64,000 bases of DNA, from the NCBI RefSeq assembly GCF_030323025.1, contig NZ_CP097329.1:3954001-4018000 (forward strand). The letters run 5' to 3'. The DNA is from Pseudanabaena mucicola str. Chao 1806. Its GTDB lineage: Bacteria; Cyanobacteriota; Cyanobacteriia; Pseudanabaenales; Pseudanabaenaceae. Below are positions 17,371 through 26,941 of the stretch, one piece after another. The notes under the pieces are model-generated. The model was not told the DNA's origin and did not search any database. It saw nothing but the letters and a program-made list of their open reading frames with translations. The position numbers and the translations under genes were made by a program. Each line of letters starts with the position of its first letter. Positions within the stretch are counted from its first letter, which is position 1.

Positions 17371-17787
17371 CTAAAAACTGCGACGGCGCAATATGAGCAA
17401 CCGCCATACTAACAAACTTAAAAGGGTACACAACAAGATCATTAGAGGTACTGTAAAAGCTGATTTAAGATCCAGCATCCACATAATTACTAGTGATAAA
17501 AACAGTAAAGAGGTTATATACATCAAGACTGTCTCTAGCAAAGGATATTGCTGATATTCACGAATGGCTCGCCATTTGCCAATCCATTGCCATTTATGGC
17601 GTTGAGAGTCAATCCCTCCTACCTGTAATAGACTATAGCCATCATTCTCTAACTCAAACAATAATGAGCAGCGATCGCAGCCAAAAGCATCCGTCAATGC
17701 GATCGGTTTTAACTTTCCTCGTTTGCGTGGGCAAGGACAAGGATAAATTTGCTCTAGGTCGATTTTTTGAGGCTTATGAATATGCAC
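17371..17787 (-). CDS. Two-TM protein with N-terminal cysteine cluster
   Basis: A protein of about 138 residues if begun at GTG 17787 (VHIHKPQKIDL); a TTG at 17808 would add seven residues. The N-terminal CPCP and a CDRC pair 18 residues later could bind zinc. The segments ETVLMYITSLLFLSLVIMW and TVPLMILLCTLLSLLVW are two membrane helices near the C-terminus, followed by RRRS. Probably a small membrane protein with a cytosolic metal-binding head. Not recognised as a named family. Confidence 0.6.
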   Translation of the reverse strand: MHIHKPQKIDLEQIYPCPCPRKRGKLKPIALTDAFGCDRCSLLFELENDGYSLLQVGGIDSQRHKWQWIGKWRAIREYQQYPLLETVLMYITSLLFLSLVIMWMLDLKSAFTVPLMILLCTLLSLLVWRLLILRRRSF

Positions 17788-18030
17788 TAGACAAACAAGC
17801 TCAACCAAAATGCTAACAAAATGTATATTCAGAGCAAGAGTGAGTTATCTAAAAATTGTATATCAATACAAATAAGGTAAGGGCAACAATATTAAGTAGC
17901 CTATTTACCAATATAGCGATCATCTTAAATTCATTAAAATTTCATACTACAGCATTCTCAAAAAAATTTGTGCTGCAATTCACCAAGATTGATGTATTAT
18001 TCAATTCGGTGTCAAAAACACCTATCACAA

Positions 18031-18111
18031 GCGGATGTGGCGGAATTGGTAGACGCGCTAGATTTAGGTTCTAGTATCTCTGATGTGAGAGTTCGAGTCT
18101 CTCCATCCGCA
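18031..18111 (+). tRNA. tRNA-Leu (UAG anticodon)
   Basis: An 81-nt cloverleaf with acceptor stem GCGGATG/CATCCGC, D-arm with GGCGGAATTGGTAGACGCG, anticodon stem CTAGA/TCTAG with loop TTTAGGT (anticodon TAG), a long class-II variable arm and T-loop GTTCGAGTC. The long variable arm and GGTAGACGCGC D-region fit leucine. CCA is not encoded. Confidence 0.97.
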
Positions 18112-18112
18112 T

Positions 18113-18165
18113 TTAACAAAACCAAAAGAGCCAGTGCATAGCACTGGCTCTTTTGGTTTTGTTAA
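18113..18165. terminator. Terminator after tRNA-Leu
   Basis: A very long perfect hairpin (arms TAACAAAACCAAAAGAGCCAGTGC around ATA, here shortened: AACAAAACCAAAAGAG then CCAGTGC) starts 2 bp after the tRNA. The 3' arm ends in GGTTTTGTTAA. It fits an intrinsic terminator for the tRNA transcript. Confidence 0.75.
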
Positions 18166-18341
18166 GTCTCATCAAGATTATTACAGGCTCTTTAATCTGT
18201 AAGAGATCCAAGGATTTTTCAAAAATTTATGTTATAAGTTCTTATCTCATTCTATAAATAAATGCCCTATCATCACTTATTGAGAATTGAGATAAATGCT
18301 TACTGACCTAGACTTACTCTTTAAAATCCCCCAAATTACTT

Positions 18342-19580
18342 ATGTCCGAAACTGTAATTAGAGTAGAGAATCTAAGTAAAAAATATATAATTGGTCACGA
18401 GAGAGAAAGATATACAGCTCTAAGAGATGTTATCGCTAATGGCATAAAATCAATAGGTAAAAGATTTTCTAAGCAGGAATATATTGATCCAAATATCGAA
18501 GAATTTTGGGCACTTAAAGATATCTCTTTTGAAATTAAACAAGGCGATCGCGTTGGCATCATCGGACGCAATGGCGCAGGCAAATCAACATTATTAAAAA
18601 TTCTTAGCCGCATCACTGAACCCACTACTGGCAAAATTTCAATTAAAGGGAGAGTCGCCAGTCTTCTAGAAGTAGGTACAGGATTCCATCCAGAACTTAC
18701 AGGCAGAGAAAACATCTATCTCAATGGTGCAATCCTAGGCATGGATCGCACTGAGATAAAGAGGAAATTTGATGAAATAGTGACCTTTGCAGAAATCGAG
18801 AAATTCTTAGATACTCCCGTCAAACGTTATTCTTCAGGAATGTACGTGCGCCTAGCCTTTGCCGTAGCCGCCCACCTAGAACCAGAGATTTTAATAGTTG
18901 ATGAAGTCCTAGCCGTAGGTGATGCCCAGTTTCAGAAAAAATGTTTAGGAAAGATGGAAGATGTTGGTAAAGAAGGAAGGACAGTCTTATTTGTTAGTCA
19001 TAACATGACTGCGATTCGGACGCTATGTTCAACTGCAATGCTATTAAAAACTGGGAAATTAGTCAGTATTGGTAGTTCTTTAAGCTGTTTGAAAATTCAT
19101 GAAGCTGAAAATATAAAAAATCAAGGCTCTGTTTGGAAGAGATCAGAAAAATATCAAAATGGTAGTTTAGTAATTACTCAAATCACTATTGATCTAATAG
19201 GGAAACAGCCAAATCTAGAACTAGAAATAGAGTTGCATCTTAAATCACTAGATAGTCATAAGCCAGCATTTTTAGCAATTGATATTTTGGATTCTACTGG
19301 TGCAGCTATCATGCAGGCGATTCCTTGCTATGATGATCTAATATATTATAAAAGAACACTTCATTTATTAAGAATAAATATTCATCTGCCTCCACTTATT
19401 CCAGGGAAATACTTGGTTTCTGCTTGGGTTGGAAGTCATAATGATGAAACAATAGATTGGATCAAAGAAGCTGTGTTGTTTGAGATTAATGAATCACCAA
19501 TTCTTAATAGAAGCTATCCTTATAGTATTGATCATGGATATATAATTCCTATATCTTCCTGTATTAAGCTTAAATACTAA
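18342..19580 (+). CDS. Wzt-type polysaccharide ABC transporter ATPase
   Basis: A 412-residue protein. Residues 1-235 are an ABC ATPase of the polysaccharide export subfamily: a long insertion before the domain core, Walker A GRNGAGKS (75-82), signature YSSGMYVRLAFA, Walker B ILIVDEVLAVGD and H-loop FVSHNM. Residues 245-412 are a beta-rich Wzt_C-like carbohydrate-binding tail. It would energise export of an undecaprenyl-linked glycan across the inner membrane. The permease partner (Wzm) is not in the window. It leads the glycan cluster, 14 bp ahead of the first methyltransferase. Confidence 0.88.
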   Translation: MSETVIRVENLSKKYIIGHERERYTALRDVIANGIKSIGKRFSKQEYIDPNIEEFWALKDISFEIKQGDRVGIIGRNGAGKSTLLKILSRITEPTTGKISIKGRVASLLEVGTGFHPELTGRENIYLNGAILGMDRTEIKRKFDEIVTFAEIEKFLDTPVKRYSSGMYVRLAFAVAAHLEPEILIVDEVLAVGDAQFQKKCLGKMEDVGKEGRTVLFVSHNMTAIRTLCSTAMLLKTGKLVSIGSSLSCLKIHEAENIKNQGSVWKRSEKYQNGSLVITQITIDLIGKQPNLELEIELHLKSLDSHKPAFLAIDILDSTGAAIMQAIPCYDDLIYYKRTLHLLRINIHLPPLIPGKYLVSAWVGSHNDETIDWIKEAVLFEINESPILNRSYPYSIDHGYIIPISSCIKLKY

Positions 19581-19594
19581 TAAATTAACCTAAC

Positions 19595-20266
19595 ATGCTA
19601 AGTTATTTACGCAAGATATTTCACAAACAGAAAGAAAATTTAATATTCAAGAGAACGTATAAGAAATTTAAGAAATTTACTATGATTCCTGAGTCAATTT
19701 ATATTAGCAACTTAGTTTTAGCTAAGAAAATAATTGATCTAGATGGATGTGTTGTTGAGTGTGGTGTCTGGCGAGGAGGTATGATCGGCGGTCTTGCAGA
19801 TATATTAGGAGATACGAGATTCTATCATTTATTTGATAGTTTTGAAGGACTTCCTAAGGCTCAAGAAATCGATGGTCAATCAGCCCTTGACTGGCAGAAT
19901 AATATTGATGGTGCAATGTATTTTGACAATTGTTATGCCCCTAAAGAATACGCAAAAGAGGCAATGTCGATTTCCTGTGCAAAGAAATATACTTTTGGTG
20001 AGGGCTGGTTTGAAGAGACACTACCTAATTTTAGACCAGATACTCCAATCGCTCTGCTTCGTCTTGACGCTGACTGGTATAAGTCAACAAAAACCTGCTT
20101 AGATAATCTTTTTGATTTGGTAAAAGAAGGAGGTTTAATAATTTTGGATGACTATTATACTTGGGATGGCTGCAGCAAAGCCCTTCATGACTTTTTAAGT
20201 GAGAAATCTTGTTCAGAGAGAATTGAATCATTCAATAAGGTCTGCTTTATTATCAAAAAATCATGA
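19595..20266 (+). CDS. TylF/MycF-like sugar O-methyltransferase
   Basis: A 223-residue class I methyltransferase of the macrocin O-methyltransferase family. VECGVWRGGMIGGLA is the SAM-binding loop, FDSFEGLP is the conserved substrate-side loop, and LLRLDADWYKST and LDDYYTWDG provide the metal-binding acids. Enzymes of this family methylate hydroxyls of deoxysugars, so it probably decorates the exported glycan. The stop overlaps the next ATG by 4 bp (ATGA), indicating coupled translation. Confidence 0.82.
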   Translation: MLSYLRKIFHKQKENLIFKRTYKKFKKFTMIPESIYISNLVLAKKIIDLDGCVVECGVWRGGMIGGLADILGDTRFYHLFDSFEGLPKAQEIDGQSALDWQNNIDGAMYFDNCYAPKEYAKEAMSISCAKKYTFGEGWFEETLPNFRPDTPIALLRLDADWYKSTKTCLDNLFDLVKEGGLIILDDYYTWDGCSKALHDFLSEKSCSERIESFNKVCFIIKKS

Positions 20267-20973
20267 GTATTATCAACTACAGTCACTCAGGAAATATGCA
20301 TCTTATAGATGCGCCTTCCGTAATATTCCCAATTATTAATGAATTGTATAGACCAAAGAATATATTAGATGTTGGTTGTGGAATAGGGACATGGCTAAAG
20401 ACAGTTTCTGATCATGGAATTGAAGACTATCTTGGAATTGATGGGATAGAAGTAGGTGTAAATGAGTTTCTTGTTTCTAAAGAAAAATTTAAAAAATATG
20501 ATCTGACACACCATTGGGATCTTGGAAGAAAATTTGATTTGCTGTTATGCCTTGAAGTAGCAGAACATTTGCCAAGTGATTTAGCTTCTGATTTTGTTCA
20601 GTCTCTTACAAATCATTCTGACATAATAATATTTTCGGCAGCATGTCCAAATCAACCTGGGCAAGGACATATTAATTGCCAATGGATTGATTATTGGCAA
20701 GACTTATTTAATAAGCATAGATATGCTTGTTTTGATGAAATTAGACCTTTAGTTTGGAATAAAGATTTCCCTGAATGGTGGTATAAGCAAAATATTTTCG
20801 TTGCTAAAAAGGATGAAATAAATGCTGGCAAGGAAACCAAATTGATGTCTATAATCTATCCTGATTTGTATATTGAAACATTTAAATCATTACATAAACT
20901 TTTGGAAGGAAATGCTGGTTTTAAAACATATTTGAAAATATTTTTGAAGAAAATTAAAAATAGATTCTATTGA
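20263..20973 (+). CDS. Class I SAM-dependent methyltransferase
   Basis: A 236-residue protein with motif I ILDVGCGIGTWLKTV and the acidic end of strand 2 YLGIDGIEV, then LLLCLEVAEHLPSD. It begins within the stop of the previous gene. Substrate is probably a sugar or glycan end; terminal methylation commonly caps ABC-exported O-polysaccharides. Exact acceptor unknown. Confidence 0.75.
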   Translation: MSIINYSHSGNMHLIDAPSVIFPIINELYRPKNILDVGCGIGTWLKTVSDHGIEDYLGIDGIEVGVNEFLVSKEKFKKYDLTHHWDLGRKFDLLLCLEVAEHLPSDLASDFVQSLTNHSDIIIFSAACPNQPGQGHINCQWIDYWQDLFNKHRYACFDEIRPLVWNKDFPEWWYKQNIFVAKKDEINAGKETKLMSIIYPDLYIETFKSLHKLLEGNAGFKTYLKIFLKKIKNRFY

Positions 20974-21004
20974 AAAATAAACTATTAAATAATTGCTTGT
21001 TTAT

Positions 21005-21955
21005 ATGAATTCCTCTATTTTAATTAGCGTTATTATTTGTACATATAATCCGCGTCTTGATTATTTGAATCGAGCATTGCAAGCTCTTGATGCTCAAACT
21101 TTATCTAAAGAAATGTGGGAGTTACTATTGATTGATAATGCTAGTGAAAAGATCCTCTCAAGTGAAATAAATCTAAAATGGCATTTAAATTCTCGTCATA
21201 TTAGAGAAGAAAAACTAGGATTAACTCCTGCTAGATTAAGAGGCATTGAAGAAGCTAAATCAGATATTTTGGTTTTTGTTGATGATGATAATGTTGTAGA
21301 GTCTAATTATCTTGAAGAATGTTTAAATATTTTTAATAATTATCCTTATCTTGGCGCGATAGGAGGTACTGTAGTTGCAGAAACAGAGACTCCTGTCGAA
21401 GAATGGCAGAAGCCATACTTATCTTTTCTTACGGTAAGAGAAATCAAGAAGCCAATTTGGGGAAATGTATCATTCAATGATCAAAATTTGCCTTATGGTG
21501 CTGGAATGTGTATTCGACGAAAAGTAGCTTTACACTACAGAAATTTGGTAAAATACGATCCAGTTAGAATTTTGCTTGATCGTAAGGGAACCTTATTATC
21601 AAGTGGTGGAGATTCAGACTTATCTCTCACCTCATATGATTGTAATTACGGCACTGGTCTTTTCCCATCACTTAGGTTGACACATCTGATACCTGTCAAA
21701 CGTTTGACAGAAGAATATCTATTGCGTTTAAAACGTGAAGGCGGAGCTTCAGGTTATATACTTGACTACATCCGTCATGGTAAGACTCCCCAAGTTATCC
21801 AAAAAAATTTAATTACTCGCCTTATTGAGCAATTGCGTTTAATACGACTTTCTCATATAGAAAGAAAGATGAGGCAAGCTGAGAATGAGGCAGTCATTTT
21901 AGCCATAGAAGAAATTAAAAAAATTCAGATTGGTAAAGGTTACAATGTTAACTAG
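21005..21955 (+). CDS. Family 2 glycosyltransferase
   Basis: About 316 residues from ATG 21005; an upstream TTG adds four residues. GT-A fold: SVIICTYNPRLDYLNRAL at the start, LLIDNAS, and the nucleotide-sugar metal motif ILVFVDDDNVVE. The later segment AVIGGTV-type LGAIGGTVVAETETPVEEW and PYGAGMCIRR fits the acceptor region of GT2. It transfers a sugar from a nucleotide donor to a growing glycan on the cytoplasmic side. Its end overlaps the next gene by 11 bp. Confidence 0.82.
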   Translation: MNSSILISVIICTYNPRLDYLNRALQALDAQTLSKEMWELLLIDNASEKILSSEINLKWHLNSRHIREEKLGLTPARLRGIEEAKSDILVFVDDDNVVESNYLEECLNIFNNYPYLGAIGGTVVAETETPVEEWQKPYLSFLTVREIKKPIWGNVSFNDQNLPYGAGMCIRRKVALHYRNLVKYDPVRILLDRKGTLLSSGGDSDLSLTSYDCNYGTGLFPSLRLTHLIPVKRLTEEYLLRLKREGGASGYILDYIRHGKTPQVIQKNLITRLIEQLRLIRLSHIERKMRQAENEAVILAIEEIKKIQIGKGYNVN

Positions 21956-22895
21956 TCTGCCTAAGATTACTTATTTCTTATCGGATAAATTTAACTATAA
22001 CCTGATGATATGCTCTGATGCAGGTCCAAATTATGCATCAGCTTATGGTTGGCAAACCCAATCTATTTCTTCGCTGATTGATAGTAACGCTAGTATTTGC
22101 ATAATAGATAATCGTATTGACCCTGATGAGTTTCAATTACTACAAGGAGCTTTAAGTAGAAGTGATAGCCTGTTTTTATTAAAGTTTGTTGATAGTGATT
22201 TTAGATGCCTTGAACAACCATATGTTGAGTTTATATTCTCAATTAAGCCCCAATCTAATTTGTTTTTTTTAAGCCCATACCATCCTGTTGAATTAGGTGA
22301 GGAATTAGTACAAAAGCATGGAAGTAGCCATTTTATCAATATTCCTTATGCATATGATGAGTCAAGAGAGATTAATATTCCTTTAAAGAACAAGAAAAAA
22401 AGAATTCTCCTTTCAGGAAGAATAGACCCTGATGGTTATCCTTTGCGTCATAGAATTCATAAAGAAACTTATCGTAAGCTATGGTCTTTCTTTAAAGTAA
22501 GCTACCTCAAGCATAGTGGCTACCCAGATATTGGCTTACCTCTAATGCATAATTATATTAATCAAAAATATATTGACTTGATAGCTCAGCACTGTTTTAT
22601 GCTGGTAACGCCCAGTCGGATAAACTATGAACTTCTAAAGTACAGTGAGTGTGCTTATGGTGGTAGTGTTCCAGTGGGAAAGAAGCCTTCAAGTTTTAAT
22701 CACATGCCTAGTAATCTATTTTTTGAGATTGATGAAAATGATATTCACAGTTCTATAAATAAGTTATTTAGGATTCCTTACCAGGATCTTAAGCTTATGG
22801 CAAACGGCTACCGTCAATGGATGAGAGACAATCGTAATCCTAAATATCTTAATACACTTTTATTCTTACAATTAGAAAAACTATTCAATGGATAA
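21945..22895 (+). CDS. Putative glycosyltransferase (GT-B-like), unassigned
   Basis: About 316 residues from ATG 21945, overlapping the previous gene. No confident family motif. RILLSGRIDPDGYPLRHRI, then LITPSRINYELLKYSECAYGGSVPVG (here LVTPSRINYELLKYSE and CAYGGSVPVG) resembles the sugar-nucleotide binding end of GT-B enzymes, where a conserved E and a Gly-rich loop follow. Context within a run of glycosyltransferases supports the role. It could equally be a glycan-modifying enzyme. Confidence 0.55.
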   Translation: MLTSLPKITYFLSDKFNYNLMICSDAGPNYASAYGWQTQSISSLIDSNASICIIDNRIDPDEFQLLQGALSRSDSLFLLKFVDSDFRCLEQPYVEFIFSIKPQSNLFFLSPYHPVELGEELVQKHGSSHFINIPYAYDESREINIPLKNKKKRILLSGRIDPDGYPLRHRIHKETYRKLWSFFKVSYLKHSGYPDIGLPLMHNYINQKYIDLIAQHCFMLVTPSRINYELLKYSECAYGGSVPVGKKPSSFNHMPSNLFFEIDENDIHSSINKLFRIPYQDLKLMANGYRQWMRDNRNPKYLNTLLFLQLEKLFNG

Positions 22896-23661
22896 TAGAG
22901 TAATACAATCACTATGGATTGGAGATAGCTTATCAACCATTGAGAGACTCTCAATTTCTTCATTCCTAAAAAATGGACATCAATTTCACTTATATACATA
23001 TGACACTGTAAATAATGTTCCAGAGGGGACTCTAATTATTGATGCTAGAGAAATTTGTGAGTTTGATAATTCAATTAAAATTAATACAGGATTTGGGCAA
23101 GGTTCATATGCTCCATTTTCTGATTATTTCCGATTTCAGCTTCTTGCTCAAAGAGGTGGATGGTGGGTTGATTTAGATGTTGTTTGCCTTAAATCATTTC
23201 AAAATCTTCCTGATGCACTAATTGCTACTAGTTTTGAGATACCAGAAGGTGACATACCTAATTGTAATGTATTATCTTTTCCTACAAATCACTGGTTTCC
23301 CAAAGAGTGCATTAAACGATGGGAAAAGGATTTTAATGAAAATTTTCACTATGCCTTTGGTGTCGAGATAGTTAAATCTTTAGTTGCTGAAAGTATAGCT
23401 AATGAATTGCTTGTTCCTCATTATATATTTAATCCTGTAAGTTGGCGACATGTGCGCTACTTAATTCAAAAACCTGAACCAGTTTGGAAACCCATGGGAT
23501 TAAAAAGATTATTAGGATTAAGAGAACCTATCGGCAAAATTTCTAGCAACTCTAGAGCTATTCATCTTTGGAATGAAGGATGGCGACAAGCAGGGTATGA
23601 TAAAGACGCAAACTATTCAGAAGATTCAATTTTTGAGGTTTTGAAACGGCGTTATTTATAA
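22888..23661 (+). CDS. GT32-like glycosyltransferase with DXD motif
   Basis: A 257-residue protein starting MDNRVIQSLWIGDSLS. The segment YAPFSDYFRFQLLAQRGGWWVDLDVVCLKS, in parts SDYFRFQLLAQRGG and WWVDLDVVCLKS, contains the D-x-D motif of the GT32 (OCH1/TcdA-like, capsular polysaccharide) group. It uses a nucleotide sugar and a divalent metal. It overlaps the preceding gene by 8 bp and precedes a GT4 gene by 4 bp, all consistent with one operon. Confidence 0.78.
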   Translation: MDNRVIQSLWIGDSLSTIERLSISSFLKNGHQFHLYTYDTVNNVPEGTLIIDAREICEFDNSIKINTGFGQGSYAPFSDYFRFQLLAQRGGWWVDLDVVCLKSFQNLPDALIATSFEIPEGDIPNCNVLSFPTNHWFPKECIKRWEKDFNENFHYAFGVEIVKSLVAESIANELLVPHYIFNPVSWRHVRYLIQKPEPVWKPMGLKRLLGLREPIGKISSNSRAIHLWNEGWRQAGYDKDANYSEDSIFEVLKRRYL

Positions 23662-23665
23662 TAAA

Positions 23666-25003
23666 ATGAAGCTTTTATTTCTCATACCTGAATATCCCCC
23701 TCATTTTGGAGGAGGAATTGCTACTTTTTATAGAGATATACTTCCAGAAATTGTTAATCAAGGTTGTCAGGTTGATGTTTTAGTGGGAAGTGCTTTTACG
23801 TCAACTCTTCCTAGTTATAAAAGTGGTGGAGTTAATGTTGATTTCCTGAGTCAAGATTTAGTCCAATTTTATCGTGATCAGTTCAATTACTATCAACCAT
23901 TTCCTGAGCTACAAAAACACCTAGCTGCCGCATGGGCGATGTGGCAACAAACCAATAGAGGCAAGGGTTATGATCTAGTAGAAATGACAGACTGGGGGCT
24001 TTTATTTGTTCCTTGGATCGTTAAGCAAGATAGCAGTCCTTCAATTCTTGTACGTCTTCACGGTAGCATCGGGCAAATAGATTATTACGATCCAAAGCTT
24101 GATAGTTTAATGCAAGGTCATTTAATTCGCTTATTAGAGGCAGCTTTACTCTCTATTGCTGAGGAATTAAGCTCTTATAGTATAACAAATGTTCGATACT
24201 GGCAAAATATAACTAATCGCTCTGTTAGCTATATTTTACCTCCATTACCTTGCACTTCCAGTACGCAATCTACTAACCTTGGCACTAATGGTTTAGTAGT
24301 AGGACGAATTCAGTATTGGAAAGGAGTAAGTGTTCTTTGTGAAGCCCTAAAGCAAATGGGTAATCAATCTCCCATCATTGATTGGATTGGTAGAGACACA
24401 GCCTATGGAAATTCTCAAACTTCCATGTCTGATTATCTATCTCTGCATTATCCAGACATATGGGGAAAGAAAATTAAACCTATAGGAACTTTTTCTCCAG
24501 ATAAAATCTGTCAGTTTCAAGCTAATGCAAAATTTATTATTGTTCCTTCTATATGGGATGTATTTAATTTTACTTGTATAGAAGGAATGTACCATGGTAA
24601 AGTTGTATTATGTTCTGATAATGCTGGAGCATCTGAGTTAATTACTAATGGGGTTAATGGTTTAACCTTTCAAGGAAATAACTCTAATAGTTTAGTTGAG
24701 GCGTTAAATACATTAATTTCTTGGAATGATCGTCAGTTAGAAGATGTGGGACGAAATGCAAGAGAAACTGTTACTAAATTACTTGATTGCTCTTTAGTTG
24801 CTAAACAATATATTGAGTTTTATCAAAGCTTAATCGAGAGAAAAAAAAGATATATAAAGCCTAATCAATGGTTAATTGATGCAGTTTCTCCTAGAGAGAA
24901 ATTAGAGAAACCACTGAGTTTTTTGGATAATTTCCCGTTGAAAGATTTGTCTAGATACACAACAGATAGATTTATAAAAAAAATAGTTAGCAAATTCCTA
25001 TGA
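23666..25003 (+). CDS. Family 4 glycosyltransferase
   Basis: A 445-residue GT-B enzyme. The N-terminal LFLIPEYPPHFGGGIATFYRDI is the acceptor-binding glycine loop of GT4. The C-terminal IVPSIWDVFNFTCIEGMYHGKVVLCSDNAGASELI, in pieces FNFTCIEGMYHGK and GASELITNGVNG, carries the E-x7-E type donor site. It adds a retained-configuration sugar to the glycan. It overlaps the following gene by 4 bp. Confidence 0.84.
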   Translation: MKLLFLIPEYPPHFGGGIATFYRDILPEIVNQGCQVDVLVGSAFTSTLPSYKSGGVNVDFLSQDLVQFYRDQFNYYQPFPELQKHLAAAWAMWQQTNRGKGYDLVEMTDWGLLFVPWIVKQDSSPSILVRLHGSIGQIDYYDPKLDSLMQGHLIRLLEAALLSIAEELSSYSITNVRYWQNITNRSVSYILPPLPCTSSTQSTNLGTNGLVVGRIQYWKGVSVLCEALKQMGNQSPIIDWIGRDTAYGNSQTSMSDYLSLHYPDIWGKKIKPIGTFSPDKICQFQANAKFIIVPSIWDVFNFTCIEGMYHGKVVLCSDNAGASELITNGVNGLTFQGNNSNSLVEALNTLISWNDRQLEDVGRNARETVTKLLDCSLVAKQYIEFYQSLIERKKRYIKPNQWLIDAVSPREKLEKPLSFLDNFPLKDLSRYTTDRFIKKIVSKFL

Positions 25004-25950
25004 TAAATATTTCTTTAGCATTATGTATTCCAGCCTATAATGCTGCTTCTTTTCTTCCTCGTTTATTAAAATCTGCTTTATCTCAAACGGTCTCTTTTGA
25101 TGAAATTTGGGTTTACGATGATTGTAGTACTGATGAAACTAGACAAATTGCAATAAATTATGGAGCAATGGTTATTAGAGGTGATATTAATCGAGGCTGT
25201 TCTTATGGGAAGAATGTATTAGCAAAAACAACAAATTGTGACTGGATCCATTTCCATGATGCTGATGATGCCTTATATCCGAATTTTGTAGAACAAGCTC
25301 ATAAATGGATGGAATTAGAGAATCATCCAGATATTATTTTGTTTGATTATGAATGGCGAAGAGATGATTCTGGGGAGCTAATTAGTATTCGAGAATTTGA
25401 TGATAATGAATTAAGAAGAGACGCTATATCGTATGCAATTCGAGAACAAATCAATCCTTTTTGTGGTTTGTATCTTCGTTCTGCATATTTACGTGCAGGG
25501 GGGTATGATACTGATCCTTTAGTCCTTTACAACGAGGATGTGGCATTTCATTGTCGGATGGCGATCGCTGGCTTAAAGTTTGCAGCCGACCCAACTATCA
25601 CAGTTATTAATTACTACCGCTCAAATTCCATGTCTTCTGCTAATCAACTTAAATGTATAAAAGCTAAATTTCATGTTATGCGAAAGGTAGCTGAAGCCCT
25701 TAAAGGTAACTATACTGAAGAAATCACTCAAAATCTTTGGGGGATCGCTGGTAATGCGGCTGCCTATTTGGATTGGCAGACGGCTGATAGATGTTTGCAA
25801 CTAGCTTTATCTCTTCATAATAAACCTCCAAAAAAATTAAGATTTTTGTTCCGATTATTATCTAGCTATAATCCTTATTTAGCAATTCGCTTAAGAGAAT
25901 GGTTAATTAGGATTTTGAAACCACAACTTCGTAGTAATTTTTTAAATTAA
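25000..25950 (+). CDS. Family 2 glycosyltransferase
   Basis: A 316-residue GT-A enzyme: LCIPAYNAASFLPRLLKSAL, EIWVYDDCSTDETRQIA, and the metal site WIHFHDADDALYP. The YNEDVAFHCRMA segment is the likely catalytic-base region (ED). The first HIP1 octamer of the cluster's second half is inside it (25561). It overlaps the GT4 stop (ATGA) and is followed 8 bp later by another GT2 gene. Confidence 0.83.
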   Translation: MINISLALCIPAYNAASFLPRLLKSALSQTVSFDEIWVYDDCSTDETRQIAINYGAMVIRGDINRGCSYGKNVLAKTTNCDWIHFHDADDALYPNFVEQAHKWMELENHPDIILFDYEWRRDDSGELISIREFDDNELRRDAISYAIREQINPFCGLYLRSAYLRAGGYDTDPLVLYNEDVAFHCRMAIAGLKFAADPTITVINYYRSNSMSSANQLKCIKAKFHVMRKVAEALKGNYTEEITQNLWGIAGNAAAYLDWQTADRCLQLALSLHNKPPKKLRFLFRLLSSYNPYLAIRLREWLIRILKPQLRSNFLN

Positions 25951-25958
25951 ACATATCA

Positions 25959-26924
25959 ATGCAACCACTAGTTTCTGTTTTAATTCCAGCCTACAATGCT
26001 GAGCTATACATAGCAGAAACATTGGATTCGGCAATAGCCCAAACTTGGCAGAATAAAGAAATTATCGTTGTTGATGATGGTTCTAGAGATAGTACTTTTG
26101 CGATCGCTAAAACATACGAATCAAAAAAAATAAAGGTAATCTGTCAAGGCAAAAACTTAGGTCAAACTGCTGCACTAAATCGTGGTTTGGCAGAGGCTCA
26201 GGGAGATTTTATTCAATATCTTGATGCAGATGATATTTTAGAACCTCAAAAAATTGAAGTTCAAGTTAATCGTCTACTAAAAGAGGCATCGGGTACATTA
26301 GCGATCGCACCTTGGGCAAGATTTTATAAAAATGATATGTCAACAGCAAAATTTGTGCCTAATAAGGACTGGAAAGATTATGACGATGTCATAGCTTGGT
26401 TAGTAGATTGCTGGACAGGAAATGGCACAATGCCTCCAAGTTCTTGGTTATATCCGCGAGAGATTATTGATGTTACTGGGTTATGGCATGAATCGTTAAC
26501 TCTTAATAATGACATGGAGTATTTTACAAGAGCCGTACTTTCTAGCAACCGATTAGTATTTTGTCCAGAAGCTAGATGGTACTATCGTTCTGGAAATCCT
26601 AGCCTTAGTGGGCAACGCTTTCAAAAAGCGTTATGGTCGCAGTATGAAGTTATTCGACTTAGCACAGAAAGATTATTGTCTGTAGAAAATAGCGATCGCA
26701 CTCGTTTGGCATCGGCATACTATTGGCAATATTTTATTTTTATGGCATATCCTCAAGTTCCAGATTTAATAAAATACGCGACTCAGAAAGTTGTTGATTT
26801 AGGGGGATGCCATTTAAAGCCTGAAGGGGGAAATCTATTTAAGATGATTCGTGATCTTTTCGGATGGAAGATCGCTATACATTTACAAAGGATTTACTAT
26901 AAATACCGTTATCCAGCTAAATAA
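25959..26924 (+). CDS. Family 2 glycosyltransferase
   Basis: A 321-residue GT2. The start VSVLIPAYNAELYIAETLDSAI, then EIIVVDDGSRDST and FIQYLDADDILEP, are the textbook N-terminal, first-Asp and DxD motifs. The acceptor half has WLYPREIIDVTGLWHESL and NNDMEYFTRA, with the ED-type base. Probably cytoplasmic, acting on a lipid-linked glycan. Together with its neighbours it implies an oligosaccharide of several different sugars. Confidence 0.84.
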   Translation: MQPLVSVLIPAYNAELYIAETLDSAIAQTWQNKEIIVVDDGSRDSTFAIAKTYESKKIKVICQGKNLGQTAALNRGLAEAQGDFIQYLDADDILEPQKIEVQVNRLLKEASGTLAIAPWARFYKNDMSTAKFVPNKDWKDYDDVIAWLVDCWTGNGTMPPSSWLYPREIIDVTGLWHESLTLNNDMEYFTRAVLSSNRLVFCPEARWYYRSGNPSLSGQRFQKALWSQYEVIRLSTERLLSVENSDRTRLASAYYWQYFIFMAYPQVPDLIKYATQKVVDLGGCHLKPEGGNLFKMIRDLFGWKIAIHLQRIYYKYRYPAK

Positions 26925-26941
26925 GAATTTCCTCAAATTAA